Source: Tardiphaga robiniae (lineage in GTDB: Bacteria > Pseudomonadota > Alphaproteobacteria > Rhizobiales > Xanthobacteraceae). From it: a stretch of DNA of 64,000 bases. How positions within the stretch are numbered: position 1 is the first letter of the stretch; each line of letters starts with the position of its first letter. The notes beneath the pieces are model-generated. The model did not search any database. It had not been told where the DNA came from and saw only the letters and a list, made by a program, of their open reading frames with translations. The translations under genes were made by a program, and so were the position numbers. The stretch covers positions 1 to 64,000 of the forward strand of contig NZ_JABMCJ010000076.1 in assembly GCF_013359755.1 (NCBI RefSeq), in the 5' to 3' direction. This document shows, in pieces, positions 43,254-51,421 of the stretch.

Positions 43254-44063
43254 CTAATCCACAAATTTCGGCGCACGCTTCTCGATATTCGCGCGCACGG
43301 CTTCGGTCTGGTTCGGTCCACCCATCAGTTTCATCTGCTCGGCGGATTCGGCGAGCAGCGCCGGACCGGGATCGACCGCAAGATTGTTGAGCATGCGCTT
43401 GGCGGCGCGGATCGCATCGGGGCTCTTGCCGGCGATCTCGCGCGCCGTCTCGAGCGCCGCGGCGCGCGGGTCGTCACAGATGCGCGTGGCGAGACCGTAG
43501 CTCAGCGCTTCCTGCGCCGAGAAGATGCGGCCGGTGTAAGTGAGGTCGCGCAGGATATCGTCGCGCACGAGGCTGGCGAGGATCGGCGTGCCGGCCATGT
43601 CAGGCACCAGGCCCCATTTGATTTCCATCACCGACATGCGCGTGTCCGGCGCGAGAAAGCGCATGTCGGCGCCGAGCGCGACCTGGAAGCCGCCGCCAAA
43701 GGCGACGCCATGCACAGCGGCAATCACCGGCACCGGCAATTGGCGCCAGCCCCACACCGCCTGCTGGGAATGATTGCAAAGACCGTGGGTGCGCAGCGCG
43801 AGGTCGCGCTTCTGCGCACCGCCGATACCGTCGCCGCCATTGTCGTTCATCGCGGCGAATCGTCCCATGTCGAGGCCGGCGCAGAACGCCCGGCCCTCGC
43901 CGGACAGCACGACCGCGCGCAGCCCCTTCTCCCGGCTCAGGCGCTCGGCGGTATCGACCAATGCCGCAAACATCGCCGCATCCAGCGCATTCATCTTGTC
44001 CGCGCGGACCAGCCGAACATCGGCAACGCCATCCGTCATGGACACAGAGATGCGGTCTTCCAT
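43254..44063 (-). CDS. Enoyl-CoA hydratase/isomerase-family protein
   Basis: A 269-residue crotonase-fold protein. FCAGLDMGRF and AVHGVAFGGGFQVALGADMRF form the oxyanion hole region. The position of the first catalytic glutamate (GGGxEL in hydratases) is Gln here, while VMEIKWGLVPDMAG keeps the second Glu. That pattern argues for isomerase or another crotonase reaction rather than standard hydration. Length is normal. It is divergent from the SDR gene across a 112-bp region with an inverted repeat. Confidence 0.88.
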   Translation of the reverse strand: MEDRISVSMTDGVADVRLVRADKMNALDAAMFAALVDTAERLSREKGLRAVVLSGEGRAFCAGLDMGRFAAMNDNGGDGIGGAQKRDLALRTHGLCNHSQQAVWGWRQLPVPVIAAVHGVAFGGGFQVALGADMRFLAPDTRMSVMEIKWGLVPDMAGTPILASLVRDDILRDLTYTGRIFSAQEALSYGLATRICDDPRAAALETAREIAGKSPDAIRAAKRMLNNLAVDPGPALLAESAEQMKLMGGPNQTEAVRANIEKRAPKFVD

Positions 44064-44122
44064 GGGTGGTTTCCTTCCTAGACTTGTTTTTCTTCCCGCT
44101 TTACACGCAAGCGGTATCGGGT

Positions 44123-44138
44123 TTAGTCAATCAACTAA
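44123..44138. promoter_or_regulatory. Operator-like inverted repeat in the crotonase-SDR divergent region
   Basis: TTAGT and ACTAA are separated by six bases, 60 bp upstream of the crotonase start and 37 bp upstream of the SDR start. Its central location between divergent catabolic genes fits a TetR- or GntR-type repressor site. The regulator is unknown. Confidence 0.45.
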
Positions 44139-44175
44139 TTAACCCGTCCGCATCCTCTTAAAGCAGGACCCTCCC

Positions 44176-45048
44176 ATGTTCAATCAGCAGCTCCTCGCAG
44201 GCCGAAAAATCCTCGTCACCGGCGGTGGCACCGGTCTCGGCAAATCGATGGCGGCGAAATTCCTCGAACTCGGCGCCGAAGTGCATATCTGCGGTCGCCG
44301 CAAGGCTGTATGCGACGAGACCGCAACCGAGCTGATGGCGGAATTTGGCGGCAAGGTCTCCAGCCACGGCGTCGACATCCGCGACGCCGCGGCGGTCGAT
44401 GCGATGATCGAAGGCATCTGGGCCGATGGCCCCCTCACCGACCTGATCAACAACGCCGCCGGAAATTTCATCTCGCGGACGCAGGACCTGTCGGCGCGCG
44501 GCTTCGACGCGGTCGCCAACACGGTGATGCACGGCACATTCTACATGACCCATGCAGTCGGCCGGCGCTGGATCGCCGACAAGGTGCCGGGCAACGTGGT
44601 CTCGATCACCGTGACCTGGGTACGCAATGGCAGCCCCTATGTGGTGCCCTCCGCCATGAGCAAATCGGCGATCCATGCCATGACCATGTCGCTGGCGACC
44701 GAATGGGGCCGCTACGGCATCCGCCTCAACACCATCGCGCCCGGCGAAATCCCCACTGAAGGCATGAGCAAGCGCATCAAGCCCGGCGACGAGGCCGGTG
44801 CACGCACCCGCGCGCAGAACCCGATGGGCCGCGTCGGCAAGATGGAAGAACTGCAGAACCTTGCGGTGTTTCTGATCTCCGGCGGCTGCGACTGGATCAG
44901 TGGCGAGACCATCGCCATGGACGGCGCACAAGCGCTCGCCATGGGTGGCAACTTCTATCAGCTGCGCGACTGGTCCGATGCCGAATGGATCCAGGCACGC
45001 GACAGCATCAAAGCGCAGAACGAAAAGGACAAGGCGCAGCGGGGGTAA
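44176..45048 (+). CDS. SDR-family oxidoreductase, 2,4-dienoyl-CoA reductase-like
   Basis: A 290-residue SDR with GGGTGLGKSMA (16-26) for NADP and NNAAGNF near 92-98. In the active-site helix PYVVPSAMSKSAIHAMTMSLATEWGRYGIR, Lys163 is kept but the residue four before it is Ser159, not Tyr. Loss of that Tyr together with the (A/S)xxK...LAxEWG pattern is typical of 2,4-dienoyl-CoA reductases (DECR), which remove double bases of unsaturated fatty acyl-CoAs during beta-oxidation. It is divergent from the crotonase. Confidence 0.88.
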   Translation: MFNQQLLAGRKILVTGGGTGLGKSMAAKFLELGAEVHICGRRKAVCDETATELMAEFGGKVSSHGVDIRDAAAVDAMIEGIWADGPLTDLINNAAGNFISRTQDLSARGFDAVANTVMHGTFYMTHAVGRRWIADKVPGNVVSITVTWVRNGSPYVVPSAMSKSAIHAMTMSLATEWGRYGIRLNTIAPGEIPTEGMSKRIKPGDEAGARTRAQNPMGRVGKMEELQNLAVFLISGGCDWISGETIAMDGAQALAMGGNFYQLRDWSDAEWIQARDSIKAQNEKDKAQRG

Positions 45049-45073
45049 GGGCCGCCAAAATAATTCGACCGGC

Positions 45074-45112
45074 AGCGAGGCTCTCCCATGCGGGAAGCCT
45101 CGCTTTGTTTTT
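45074..45112 (+). terminator. Rho-independent terminator after the dienoyl-CoA reductase-like gene
   Basis: AGCGAGGCT and AGCCTCGCT pair across a loop that itself has TCCC/GGGA, followed by TTGTTTTTT. It begins 25 bases after the SDR stop and abuts the convergent hypothetical gene. Confidence 0.88.
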
Positions 45113-45115
45113 TGA

Positions 45116-45520
45116 TCAACGCGCAACCTGCAACCGCTCGTGCGCAACCCTCATGGCCTCGTCCTCGGACGCAACGACCGCGGAACTGATGCCGAACGCC
45201 TTCGTCGCAAGTGCCGACTGGGCCTCCACGAGAACGCGTGTGACGGCATTCGGCTCGACGGCAATGATGGCACGGCAAAGCAGCGCGAGCGTCGCTTTGT
45301 TGCGCTTGAGCCAAAGCCCCCTCGCTTTGCGATCTTCATGCGCCTCATCATGATGATGACTGGCCATGATCATGACGAAAGGCTGCTTGCGGCCGATGAG
45401 ATCGTCCATCTCGACCTCCCACTGCGCCGCACTTCCCGGCTGAAGCTCATCATGCCGGACCCACACGATCGGGAACGCCGCAACATCGTGAATGAGAAAG
45501 GCACCGTTATCGAGGCTCAT
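45116..45520 (-). CDS. Conserved-looking hypothetical protein
   Basis: A 134-residue soluble protein without a recognised domain. The N-terminal half alternates hydrophobic strands (VAAFPIVWVRHDEL, QPFVMIMAS) and contains HHHDEAHEDRKARGLWLKRNK, followed by two helices ending SSAVVASEDEAMRVAHERL. The layout of strand, strand, helix, helix recalls STAS/SpoIIAA-like proteins, but that is only a structural impression. It is divergent from the AraC regulator. Frame use looks coding (regular GC3), and a GAGACGACG precedes the start. Confidence 0.65.
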   Translation of the reverse strand: MSLDNGAFLIHDVAAFPIVWVRHDELQPGSAAQWEVEMDDLIGRKQPFVMIMASHHHDEAHEDRKARGLWLKRNKATLALLCRAIIAVEPNAVTRVLVEAQSALATKAFGISSAVVASEDEAMRVAHERLQVAR

Positions 45521-45649
45521 CGTCGTCTCCTGACTGTTCGTTGATCTGCATGCGGAGATAGACCCGGTCGCTCAAACCCGTTAACGACATTCGGACGCAA
45601 AATAATGAGAATCGGCCAGGCTGGAGCGGTTCTGAAAAGGCATGGTGTC

Positions 45650-46453
45650 ATGACCTCGCTCACCGAGCGCCTCGACGGACCATCCGCAATCGCCATCTGG
45701 GGCAGCGATGAGCCCGGCGATGCATTTCGGCTCGGCACCCGCGAACTCGACTGGCATCATCACCGCCGCGGCCAGTTGTTCTGTATCGAAAGCGGATTGA
45801 TCCGCCTGCACACGAAACAGGGCTCGTGGCTACTGCCGCCGCAGCGCATCGGCTGGCTGCCGCCCGGGCTCCATCACAAGGTAACCCTGAGCGGTGTACT
45901 GAGCGGATGGGGCGTACTCCTGACGCCGGCCGCGAGCCGGACATTGCCGTCGCAGCCCTGCGTCATGGGTGTCAGCGATCTGCTGCGCGCGCTCGTCAGA
46001 CGCGCTGCGGGTTGGACGAATGCGGATCGGCTCACGCCGGCGCAGACGCGCGTCGTGGCCGTGCTGCTCGACGAAATCCGCGGTGCGCCGCAGGAGCCGC
46101 TGCATCTGCCGATGCCGACGGATATCCGCGCCTTGCGTATCGCCAATGCGCTGATCCGGCGGCCGCATGACGCGCGCACGCTGCATGAGCTTGGCGAATG
46201 GGCTGGCCTGTCGGAACGAACGGCACGTCGCATCTTCATGACGGAGACCGGCATGGGCTTCACGCAGTGGCGGCAGCAGGCGCGTCTCACGCTGGCGTTG
46301 GAACGGCTGGCCGCCAATGAACCCGTCGCGGATGTCGCCGAAGCGCTCGGCTATGCCACGTCCAGCAACTTCATCGCGATGTTTCGACGGGCGTTTGGCG
46401 AGCCGCCTGCACGCTATTTTGCAAAACAGCGTAGGACGCGCAACGTCGGCTAA
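45650..46453 (+). CDS. AraC-family transcriptional regulator
   Basis: A 267-residue regulator. The N-terminal cupin (HHHRRGQLFCIESGLIRLHTKQGSWLLPPQRIGWLPPGLHH) is the effector domain. The C-terminal AraC double helix-turn-helix spans TLHELGEWAGLSERTARRIFMTETGMGFTQWRQQARL and VADVAEALGYATSSNFIAMFRRAFGEPPARYF. An ATG at 45605 in the same frame is an alternative start; AAAAGG before 45650 slightly favours the latter. It lies 109 bp upstream of an acyl-CoA synthetase gene that it may control. Confidence 0.88.
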   Translation: MTSLTERLDGPSAIAIWGSDEPGDAFRLGTRELDWHHHRRGQLFCIESGLIRLHTKQGSWLLPPQRIGWLPPGLHHKVTLSGVLSGWGVLLTPAASRTLPSQPCVMGVSDLLRALVRRAAGWTNADRLTPAQTRVVAVLLDEIRGAPQEPLHLPMPTDIRALRIANALIRRPHDARTLHELGEWAGLSERTARRIFMTETGMGFTQWRQQARLTLALERLAANEPVADVAEALGYATSSNFIAMFRRAFGEPPARYFAKQRRTRNVG

Positions 46454-46562
46454 ACGACCTCCCGGCACCTGTCTCACCGCACCGCAGCACCTTTCCCATC
46501 TTGTCAGCACAACCGGACGCCCGCACACTCGCCGCAACTAATAAACTGCGGGAGGGAGACAC

Positions 46563-48140
46563 ATGTCCGTTGCGGAAGCGGCCACGCTGGCCGATGTCAT
46601 TCGCGTGCAAGCACAGACGCGCGGCGATTCAATTGCGCTGGTGTTCGAGGGCCGCGAGACCAGCTACAGATCACTCGATCGCAATGCCAACCGCGTCGCC
46701 AACGGGCTGATGGCGCTCGGCGTCAAGCCGAACGAACGCATCGCCTATCTCGGCAAGAACAGCGACCTCTTCATCGAGCTTCTTGCCGGCGCCGTGAAGG
46801 CCAAGGTGGTGACGGCGCCGGTGAACTGGCGGCTCGCCGGACCGGAGATCGCCTTCATTGTCGACGACGCCAAGGCAAGCGTCCTGTTCGTCGGACCGGA
46901 ATTCGTCGATCTCGTTCGCAGCCTCAAGCCACAAATGCCGGGCGTGCGCATCGTCATGACCATGGAAGGCGGCGCAACCGAGTGGCAGGACTTTACGGCC
47001 TGGCGTGACGCGCAGAGCGAGCGCGATCCTAACCTCACAATGACTAAGGACAATGTCGCGATCCAGCTCTACACGTCGGGCACGACAGGCAAGCCGAAAG
47101 GCGCGATGCTGTCGCATCAGAATTTCCTGTCACTGCTGCGCATCGGCGGCACCGACGAGAACCCCGACTGGAACGTCTGGACCGCCGACGACGTCTCGCT
47201 GGTGGCGATGCCGGTATTTCATATCGGCGGAGTCGGCTGGGCGGTGTTCGGCCTCTATCACGGCGCCAAGAGCGTGATCGCGCGGGAGTTCGATCCCAAC
47301 AAGATACTGGATTTCTTTCGGGACTACGGTATCAGCAAACTGTTCCTGGTGCCGGCGGCGATGCAGTTCATCGTGCGGCAGCCGCGTGCGCGCGAGATGG
47401 ATTTCAGCAAGCTGCGCTACATCATGTATGGCGCATCGCCGATTCCCGCCGCCCTGCTCAAGGAATGCATCAGCGTATTCGGCTGCGGCTTCGTGCAGAT
47501 GTACGGGATGACCGAGACCACCGGTACCATCGTGGTGCTCGCCCCGGAAGATCACGTCGAGGGCCGCGACTGCATGCGTTCCGCCGGCAAGGCGCTACCG
47601 GGAATCGAAATCGCCATCCTCGATGTCGACGGCAAACAGCTGCCTATGGGCGAGGTCGGCGAGATCGCGACGCGCTCGGCGTCCAACATGGTCGGCTACT
47701 GGAATCTGCCGGACGCCACCGCGCGCACGCTCGGCCGCGACAACTGGCTGCGCACCGGCGACGCCGGCTATCTCGACAAAGACGGCTTCCTCTACATCCA
47801 CGACCGTATCAAGGACATGATCATCTCCGGCGGCGAAAACATTTATCCCGCCGAAGTCGAGAGCGCGATCTGCGATCATCCGGATGTCGCCGAAGTTGCC
47901 GTCATCGGTATTCCCGACGATACATGGGGCGAAGCGGTGAAGGCCGTGGTGGTGCTGAAGCCCGGCAAGGAGCTCGGCGCAACCGACCTGATGAAGTTCA
48001 CGCGCGAGCGCATCGCGGGATTCAAGGCGCCGAAGACGATCGACTTCATCGCAGCATTGCCACGCAATGCGTCGGGCAAGATCCTGCGACGGCAGTTGCG
48101 CGATCCTTATTGGGTCGGGAAAGAGCGGCAGGTGAACTGA
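46563..48140 (+). CDS. Long/medium-chain acyl-CoA synthetase (AMP-binding family)
   Basis: A 525-residue ANL ligase. IQLYTSGTTGKPKGAMLSHQNF is the P-loop, YGMTETTGTI is A5, TGDAGYLDKDGFLYIHDRIKDMIISGGENIYPAEVE spans the hinge, and PRNASGKILRRQLR contains the catalytic Lys. GGGAGG lies upstream of the start. Its architecture matches fatty-acid or aromatic-acid CoA ligases. It follows the AraC gene and stands alone otherwise. A substrate class cannot be fixed. Confidence 0.92.
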   Translation: MSVAEAATLADVIRVQAQTRGDSIALVFEGRETSYRSLDRNANRVANGLMALGVKPNERIAYLGKNSDLFIELLAGAVKAKVVTAPVNWRLAGPEIAFIVDDAKASVLFVGPEFVDLVRSLKPQMPGVRIVMTMEGGATEWQDFTAWRDAQSERDPNLTMTKDNVAIQLYTSGTTGKPKGAMLSHQNFLSLLRIGGTDENPDWNVWTADDVSLVAMPVFHIGGVGWAVFGLYHGAKSVIAREFDPNKILDFFRDYGISKLFLVPAAMQFIVRQPRAREMDFSKLRYIMYGASPIPAALLKECISVFGCGFVQMYGMTETTGTIVVLAPEDHVEGRDCMRSAGKALPGIEIAILDVDGKQLPMGEVGEIATRSASNMVGYWNLPDATARTLGRDNWLRTGDAGYLDKDGFLYIHDRIKDMIISGGENIYPAEVESAICDHPDVAEVAVIGIPDDTWGEAVKAVVVLKPGKELGATDLMKFTRERIAGFKAPKTIDFIAALPRNASGKILRRQLRDPYWVGKERQVN

Positions 48141-48353
48141 GAACTTGTATAGCTACCGCCTTATTCTATCGGCGCCGGGTATATCGATACAGCGAATGCG
48201 AGGAACGTCGTCATCTCGCTACCGCGCGGCTCCTCCGGGATCAGCCAATTTGCGTTTTCAGCTAATTGTCTGACGGAGACGTTGAGCGTAGCGTCATGAC
48301 GGTCGACCGAACGGCTAGTGAACCTCGTGTGTCCGTTGTAGAGGCGCGAAGTC

Positions 48354-49886
48354 ATGCGCGGCGAGATTCGTGACATCAGTTCAGGCAGGGGCAAGGACCC
48401 CGCCACCCCACGCGTCGGAACGCCGCGTCGCCTTGCGGCGATCGTTGTGGGGGACATCTGCGGATATAGCCGCCTCATGGAACTCGACGAGGAAGAAACG
48501 CATGCGCGCGTCAAACGCATCGAGCGTGACCTCATCGAGCCGAGCATTACCGAGCACGACGGCAAACTCGTCAAAAGGACTGGCGATGGGTTCATTGCGA
48601 TATTCGATAGTCCGGTCGAAGCCGTTCGATGCGGTATCGTCATCCAGCAAAGCATGATCGGGCGCAACGCCGCGCTGCCAAAGAGCTCCTGGATCGAATA
48701 TCGCATTGGCGTCAATCTGGGAGACGTGATCATCGAGCCCAATGATGTCTTCGGCGATGGCGTCAATATCGCTGCGCGCCTCGAGGGGATCGCCGACCCC
48801 GGCCAAGTGTACATCTCGGGTGGCATCTACGAGCAGATCAAGCACAAGCTCGTCTGCGGCTACGAGTCGCTTGGAGACCGCAAGATCAAGAACATTACCG
48901 ATCCGGTGCGCGTTTACCGGGTGCTTCCTGATCCCGCGGCATTCAACAAGGCGCGGAAGCGGCGTGAACATGTTCTGATCGTTTCGTTTTGCGCCATCCT
49001 GCTGGCTCTCGCAGGCGCCGGCGTCTGGTACATGAAGACTTATCCGCGCAGTGAAATCGGCAATCAGGCGTCAGCTCCCGTAACGCCTCCGCAAGAGACA
49101 GGGAATGCAAGCACCCGATCAGCGCCCGCGCCCGCCGCCAAGCAAGCCCGGCCTGAACCTGCTCCGGTGGTAACGCCTGCCCCGCCTCCGCCGCCAGCAC
49201 CACCAAAGCCGGTCATAGAGCCCGTCATGGTCCCGCTCCCTGGCGGGACCTTCGCGATGGGCAGCAATGACGACATATCGGAAAAGCCGGTCCACCAGGT
49301 CACGATCAAGCCCTTCGCTATCAGCAAGTATCCGGTCTCGGTTCGGGAATGGAACGCGTGCGCTGCTGCGAATGCATGCGCGTTTCTGGTGACAGGGCGG
49401 GACGACATTCCGGTCACGGATGTGAGCTGGACCGATGCCAAGCAGTTTGTCGCATGGCTCGCGAAGGAAACGCAAAAAGCCTTCCGGCTCCCGAGCGAAG
49501 CTGAATGGGAGTATGCCGCGCGTGGCGGCACGCAAACGAAATACTGGTGGGGCGATCAGCTCCAGCCCGGCATGGCCAATTGCAAGAACTGCACGGACGC
49601 CGCCGCCGAACAGCCGCTCAAGCTCGGCAGTCTGAAGCCAAATCCGTTCGGGCTCTACGATATGGGTGGCGGCGTCAATCAATGGACAGAGGATTGCTGG
49701 CACAAGAACTATCAGGCTGCCCCGCAGAACGGCGCGCCATGGGTCGAGAACGACTGCGTCTCGCACGTCATTCGATCGGGCTCCTGGAAAAACGATGCGC
49801 GTTACGTCCGACCCGCAAGCCGCGATGGCTACGACACCAATGTGCGATATCCGACCCACGGCTTCCGGATTGCCATTTCGTCCTGA
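48354..49886 (+). CDS. Membrane-anchored class III adenylate cyclase fused to an FGE/SUMF1-like domain
   Basis: A 510-residue protein in three parts. Residues about 25-195 are a class III nucleotide cyclase: Asp34 and Asp78 are the metal ligands (VGDICGYS, KRTGDGF), with Asn138 and Arg142 (GVNIAARLEG) as transition-state residues, so it looks active. Residues 206-228 form one transmembrane helix. A proline/alanine-rich linker (232-290) leads to a formylglycine-generating-enzyme-like domain (291-508) with MVPLPGGTFAMGS, LPSEAEWEYAARGG and GFRIA. The copper-binding cysteines of true FGE are missing in IRSGSWKNDARYVRPAS, so this domain probably senses or binds a ligand. The cyclase would be cytoplasmic and the FGE-like part periplasmic. 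Confidence 0.9.
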   Translation: MRGEIRDISSGRGKDPATPRVGTPRRLAAIVVGDICGYSRLMELDEEETHARVKRIERDLIEPSITEHDGKLVKRTGDGFIAIFDSPVEAVRCGIVIQQSMIGRNAALPKSSWIEYRIGVNLGDVIIEPNDVFGDGVNIAARLEGIADPGQVYISGGIYEQIKHKLVCGYESLGDRKIKNITDPVRVYRVLPDPAAFNKARKRREHVLIVSFCAILLALAGAGVWYMKTYPRSEIGNQASAPVTPPQETGNASTRSAPAPAAKQARPEPAPVVTPAPPPPPAPPKPVIEPVMVPLPGGTFAMGSNDDISEKPVHQVTIKPFAISKYPVSVREWNACAAANACAFLVTGRDDIPVTDVSWTDAKQFVAWLAKETQKAFRLPSEAEWEYAARGGTQTKYWWGDQLQPGMANCKNCTDAAAEQPLKLGSLKPNPFGLYDMGGGVNQWTEDCWHKNYQAAPQNGAPWVENDCVSHVIRSGSWKNDARYVRPASRDGYDTNVRYPTHGFRIAISS

Positions 49887-49913
49887 GACCGCCCCCGAAG
49901 GAAAGGCTGCGTC

Positions 49914-50339
49914 ATGAGGATCACCGGGCTCATCGTGTTGTCCGCCATGCTGTCAACGGCGCCCCTTGCAGTCCATGCGCAAGGAAAGTCCGCACCGAAG
50001 GATGCGGTCCTCTATTTCGTGTGGCCACAGGACAAAGCGGTGATCAAGGGCGGGTTCTGGTGTCGTTTCGGTTTGCGCAACATGGGCGTCACTCATGCAG
50101 GCGATAATTTCCAGAACAGCGGCCATCATCATTTGCTGATCGATGTGAATGACCCGCTCGATCCGAAGGAGCCGATCCCACAGGACAAGTCGCATCTCCA
50201 TTTCGGAGCCGGCCAGACCGAAGCACGCATCGAATTGCCCCCCGGCAAACATACGCTCCAGCTCGTGCTGGGAGACGGCGCTCATTATCCCTTCAACCCG
50301 CCCATCGTCTCGAACAAGATCACCGTGACAATCAAGTGA
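49914..50339 (+). CDS. DUF4399 periplasmic protein
   Basis: A 141-residue protein with a Sec signal peptide cut near VHAQ23. The mature part has the DUF4399 core: VYFVWPQDKAVIKGGFWCRFGLRNMGV-like strands, NSGHHHLLIDV with a His triplet at 71-73, FGAGQTEARIELPPGKHTLQLVLGD. The histidine cluster suggests metal binding, probably copper, but this is inference. It starts 27 bp after the cyclase-FGE gene and is likely co-transcribed with it. Confidence 0.88.
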   Translation: MRITGLIVLSAMLSTAPLAVHAQGKSAPKDAVLYFVWPQDKAVIKGGFWCRFGLRNMGVTHAGDNFQNSGHHHLLIDVNDPLDPKEPIPQDKSHLHFGAGQTEARIELPPGKHTLQLVLGDGAHYPFNPPIVSNKITVTIK

Positions 50340-50385
50340 GCGTGCTTCCGACGCCGGGACGTGCGGCCTGCTCTGCCAGAACAAC

Positions 50386-50413
50386 AAAAAAGGCCCGCTT
50401 GCGCGGGCCTTTC
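50386..50413. terminator. Bidirectional terminator between DUF4399 and phasin genes
   Basis: AAAAAAGGCCCGC and GCGGGCCTTT pair with a four-base loop, and the A-run gives a T-run on the minus strand. It lies 28 bases from the phasin stop and 46 from the DUF4399 stop, so it can end both convergent transcripts. Confidence 0.88.
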
Positions 50414-50441
50414 GAATTCATGTCGCTTGATCGCGTGTGGA

Positions 50442-50930
50442 TCAGGCGGTCTTGGCGAACGACGTCGCCTTCGAGAAGTTGTCCTGCGCGCTCTTGGCGC
50501 CTTCCGACACCAGCTTGCCGAGATATTCGGTCGACGCCTTGGCGCGCGAGCTCAGCACTTCGCCATGGGCGCGCACGAGATCGGTCTGCACCTGGAAGGC
50601 TTCGGTCAGCGATTTCGCCGAAGCGAGCTTGTCGATGCCAGCGAAGAACGACTGGACGTCGGCATAGAACGCGTCCTGAACGTTGCGGCTGATCTTGGTC
50701 GCCTCAGAGACCGAGTTCGACACAGCGGTTTCGATGGCGGAGGTCACCTTCTCGGAATTGGCCTGGAAGTCGGCGGCCTTGTCCTTGGCAGTGCCGGCAG
50801 CGCGCTTGACGAAGTCACGGGTCGCTTCGGGCACTTCCATGTTCTGCAGCTTGGTGAACGCCTCGGTGACGGGCGCGAAAGCCTGCTTGACGTTGTTCAG
50901 CACGGAATTGGTTTCGGTTTCGATCGTCAT
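50442..50930 (-). CDS. Phasin-family protein
   Basis: A 162-residue helical protein matching Phasin_2: NNVKQAFAPVTEAFTKLQNMEVPEATRDFVKRAAGTAKDKAADFQANSEK, then VQDAFYADVQSFFAGIDKLASAKSLTEAFQVQTDLVRAHGEVLSSRAK. Phasins coat polyhydroxyalkanoate granules and control their size. The start at 50930 (MTIETE) has GGAGACG upstream; ATGs 12 and 36 bp earlier are in frame. It is divergent from the WS/DGAT gene, linking two kinds of storage lipid. Confidence 0.9.
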   Translation of the reverse strand: MTIETETNSVLNNVKQAFAPVTEAFTKLQNMEVPEATRDFVKRAAGTAKDKAADFQANSEKVTSAIETAVSNSVSEATKISRNVQDAFYADVQSFFAGIDKLASAKSLTEAFQVQTDLVRAHGEVLSSRAKASTEYLGKLVSEGAKSAQDNFSKATSFAKTA

Positions 50931-51421
50931 GTTCGTCTCCATCCTCGGGTTGGGCCGCCTCTGCAAAGCTCATGCTTGCACTCAGGCTCGGCTCACCCCG
51001 TCCCGCCGTTGTGGGCCCGGGGTGCAACTTCTATGACATAGTAAATAATGCACTGCAACATCTATGGTGCATCGCAACATCACAAACCCGTGATCTGCCC
51101 GGTAATCAGGCGGCGCCTGATGCATTAACGGGCTACCGCCAGAGCCCAGAAGAGAAAGATCAACCGACGTGTTGATTTAGCTTTATAATTTAGCCTTTCG
51201 AGCCGCGGATTCTCCGGATATCCAACTGGGCAAGGCAAATGGCACCTGCCCTTTAAGTCGGCAAACCGACTTCCCAACGCCTCGGCGACCCCAGCCTTAA
51301 GTCGTGGGCCGGGCCGGTCTCCCGCCTCGCCTTTGCCATTGCATATTCGCCCCGCGCGCAGGCACACTCATCGGTAGAGCGCCGCAAAGGCGTCGGTGAC
51401 CATGCGAGGGAGGGACGTATC
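50931..51421. other. Long divergent promoter region between phasin and WS/DGAT genes
   Basis: About 490 bp with no coding frame of interest, holding the promoters of both genes. Its central part (51030-51210) is notably AT-rich for this genome. Near the WS/DGAT side, AAGTCGGCAAACCGACTT at 51255-51272 is a perfect inverted repeat with seven-base arms, and CTTAAGTCG recurs near 51295. These are candidate operator elements. Confidence 0.6.
51255..51272. promoter_or_regulatory. Operator-like inverted repeat upstream of WS/DGAT
   Basis: AAGTCGG and CCGACTT flank CAAA, a perfect 18-base inverted repeat about 150 bp upstream of the acyltransferase start. A further CTTAAGTCG lies about 40 bp downstream of it. 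It could be a repressor site or a small hairpin in a leader. Confidence 0.4.
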
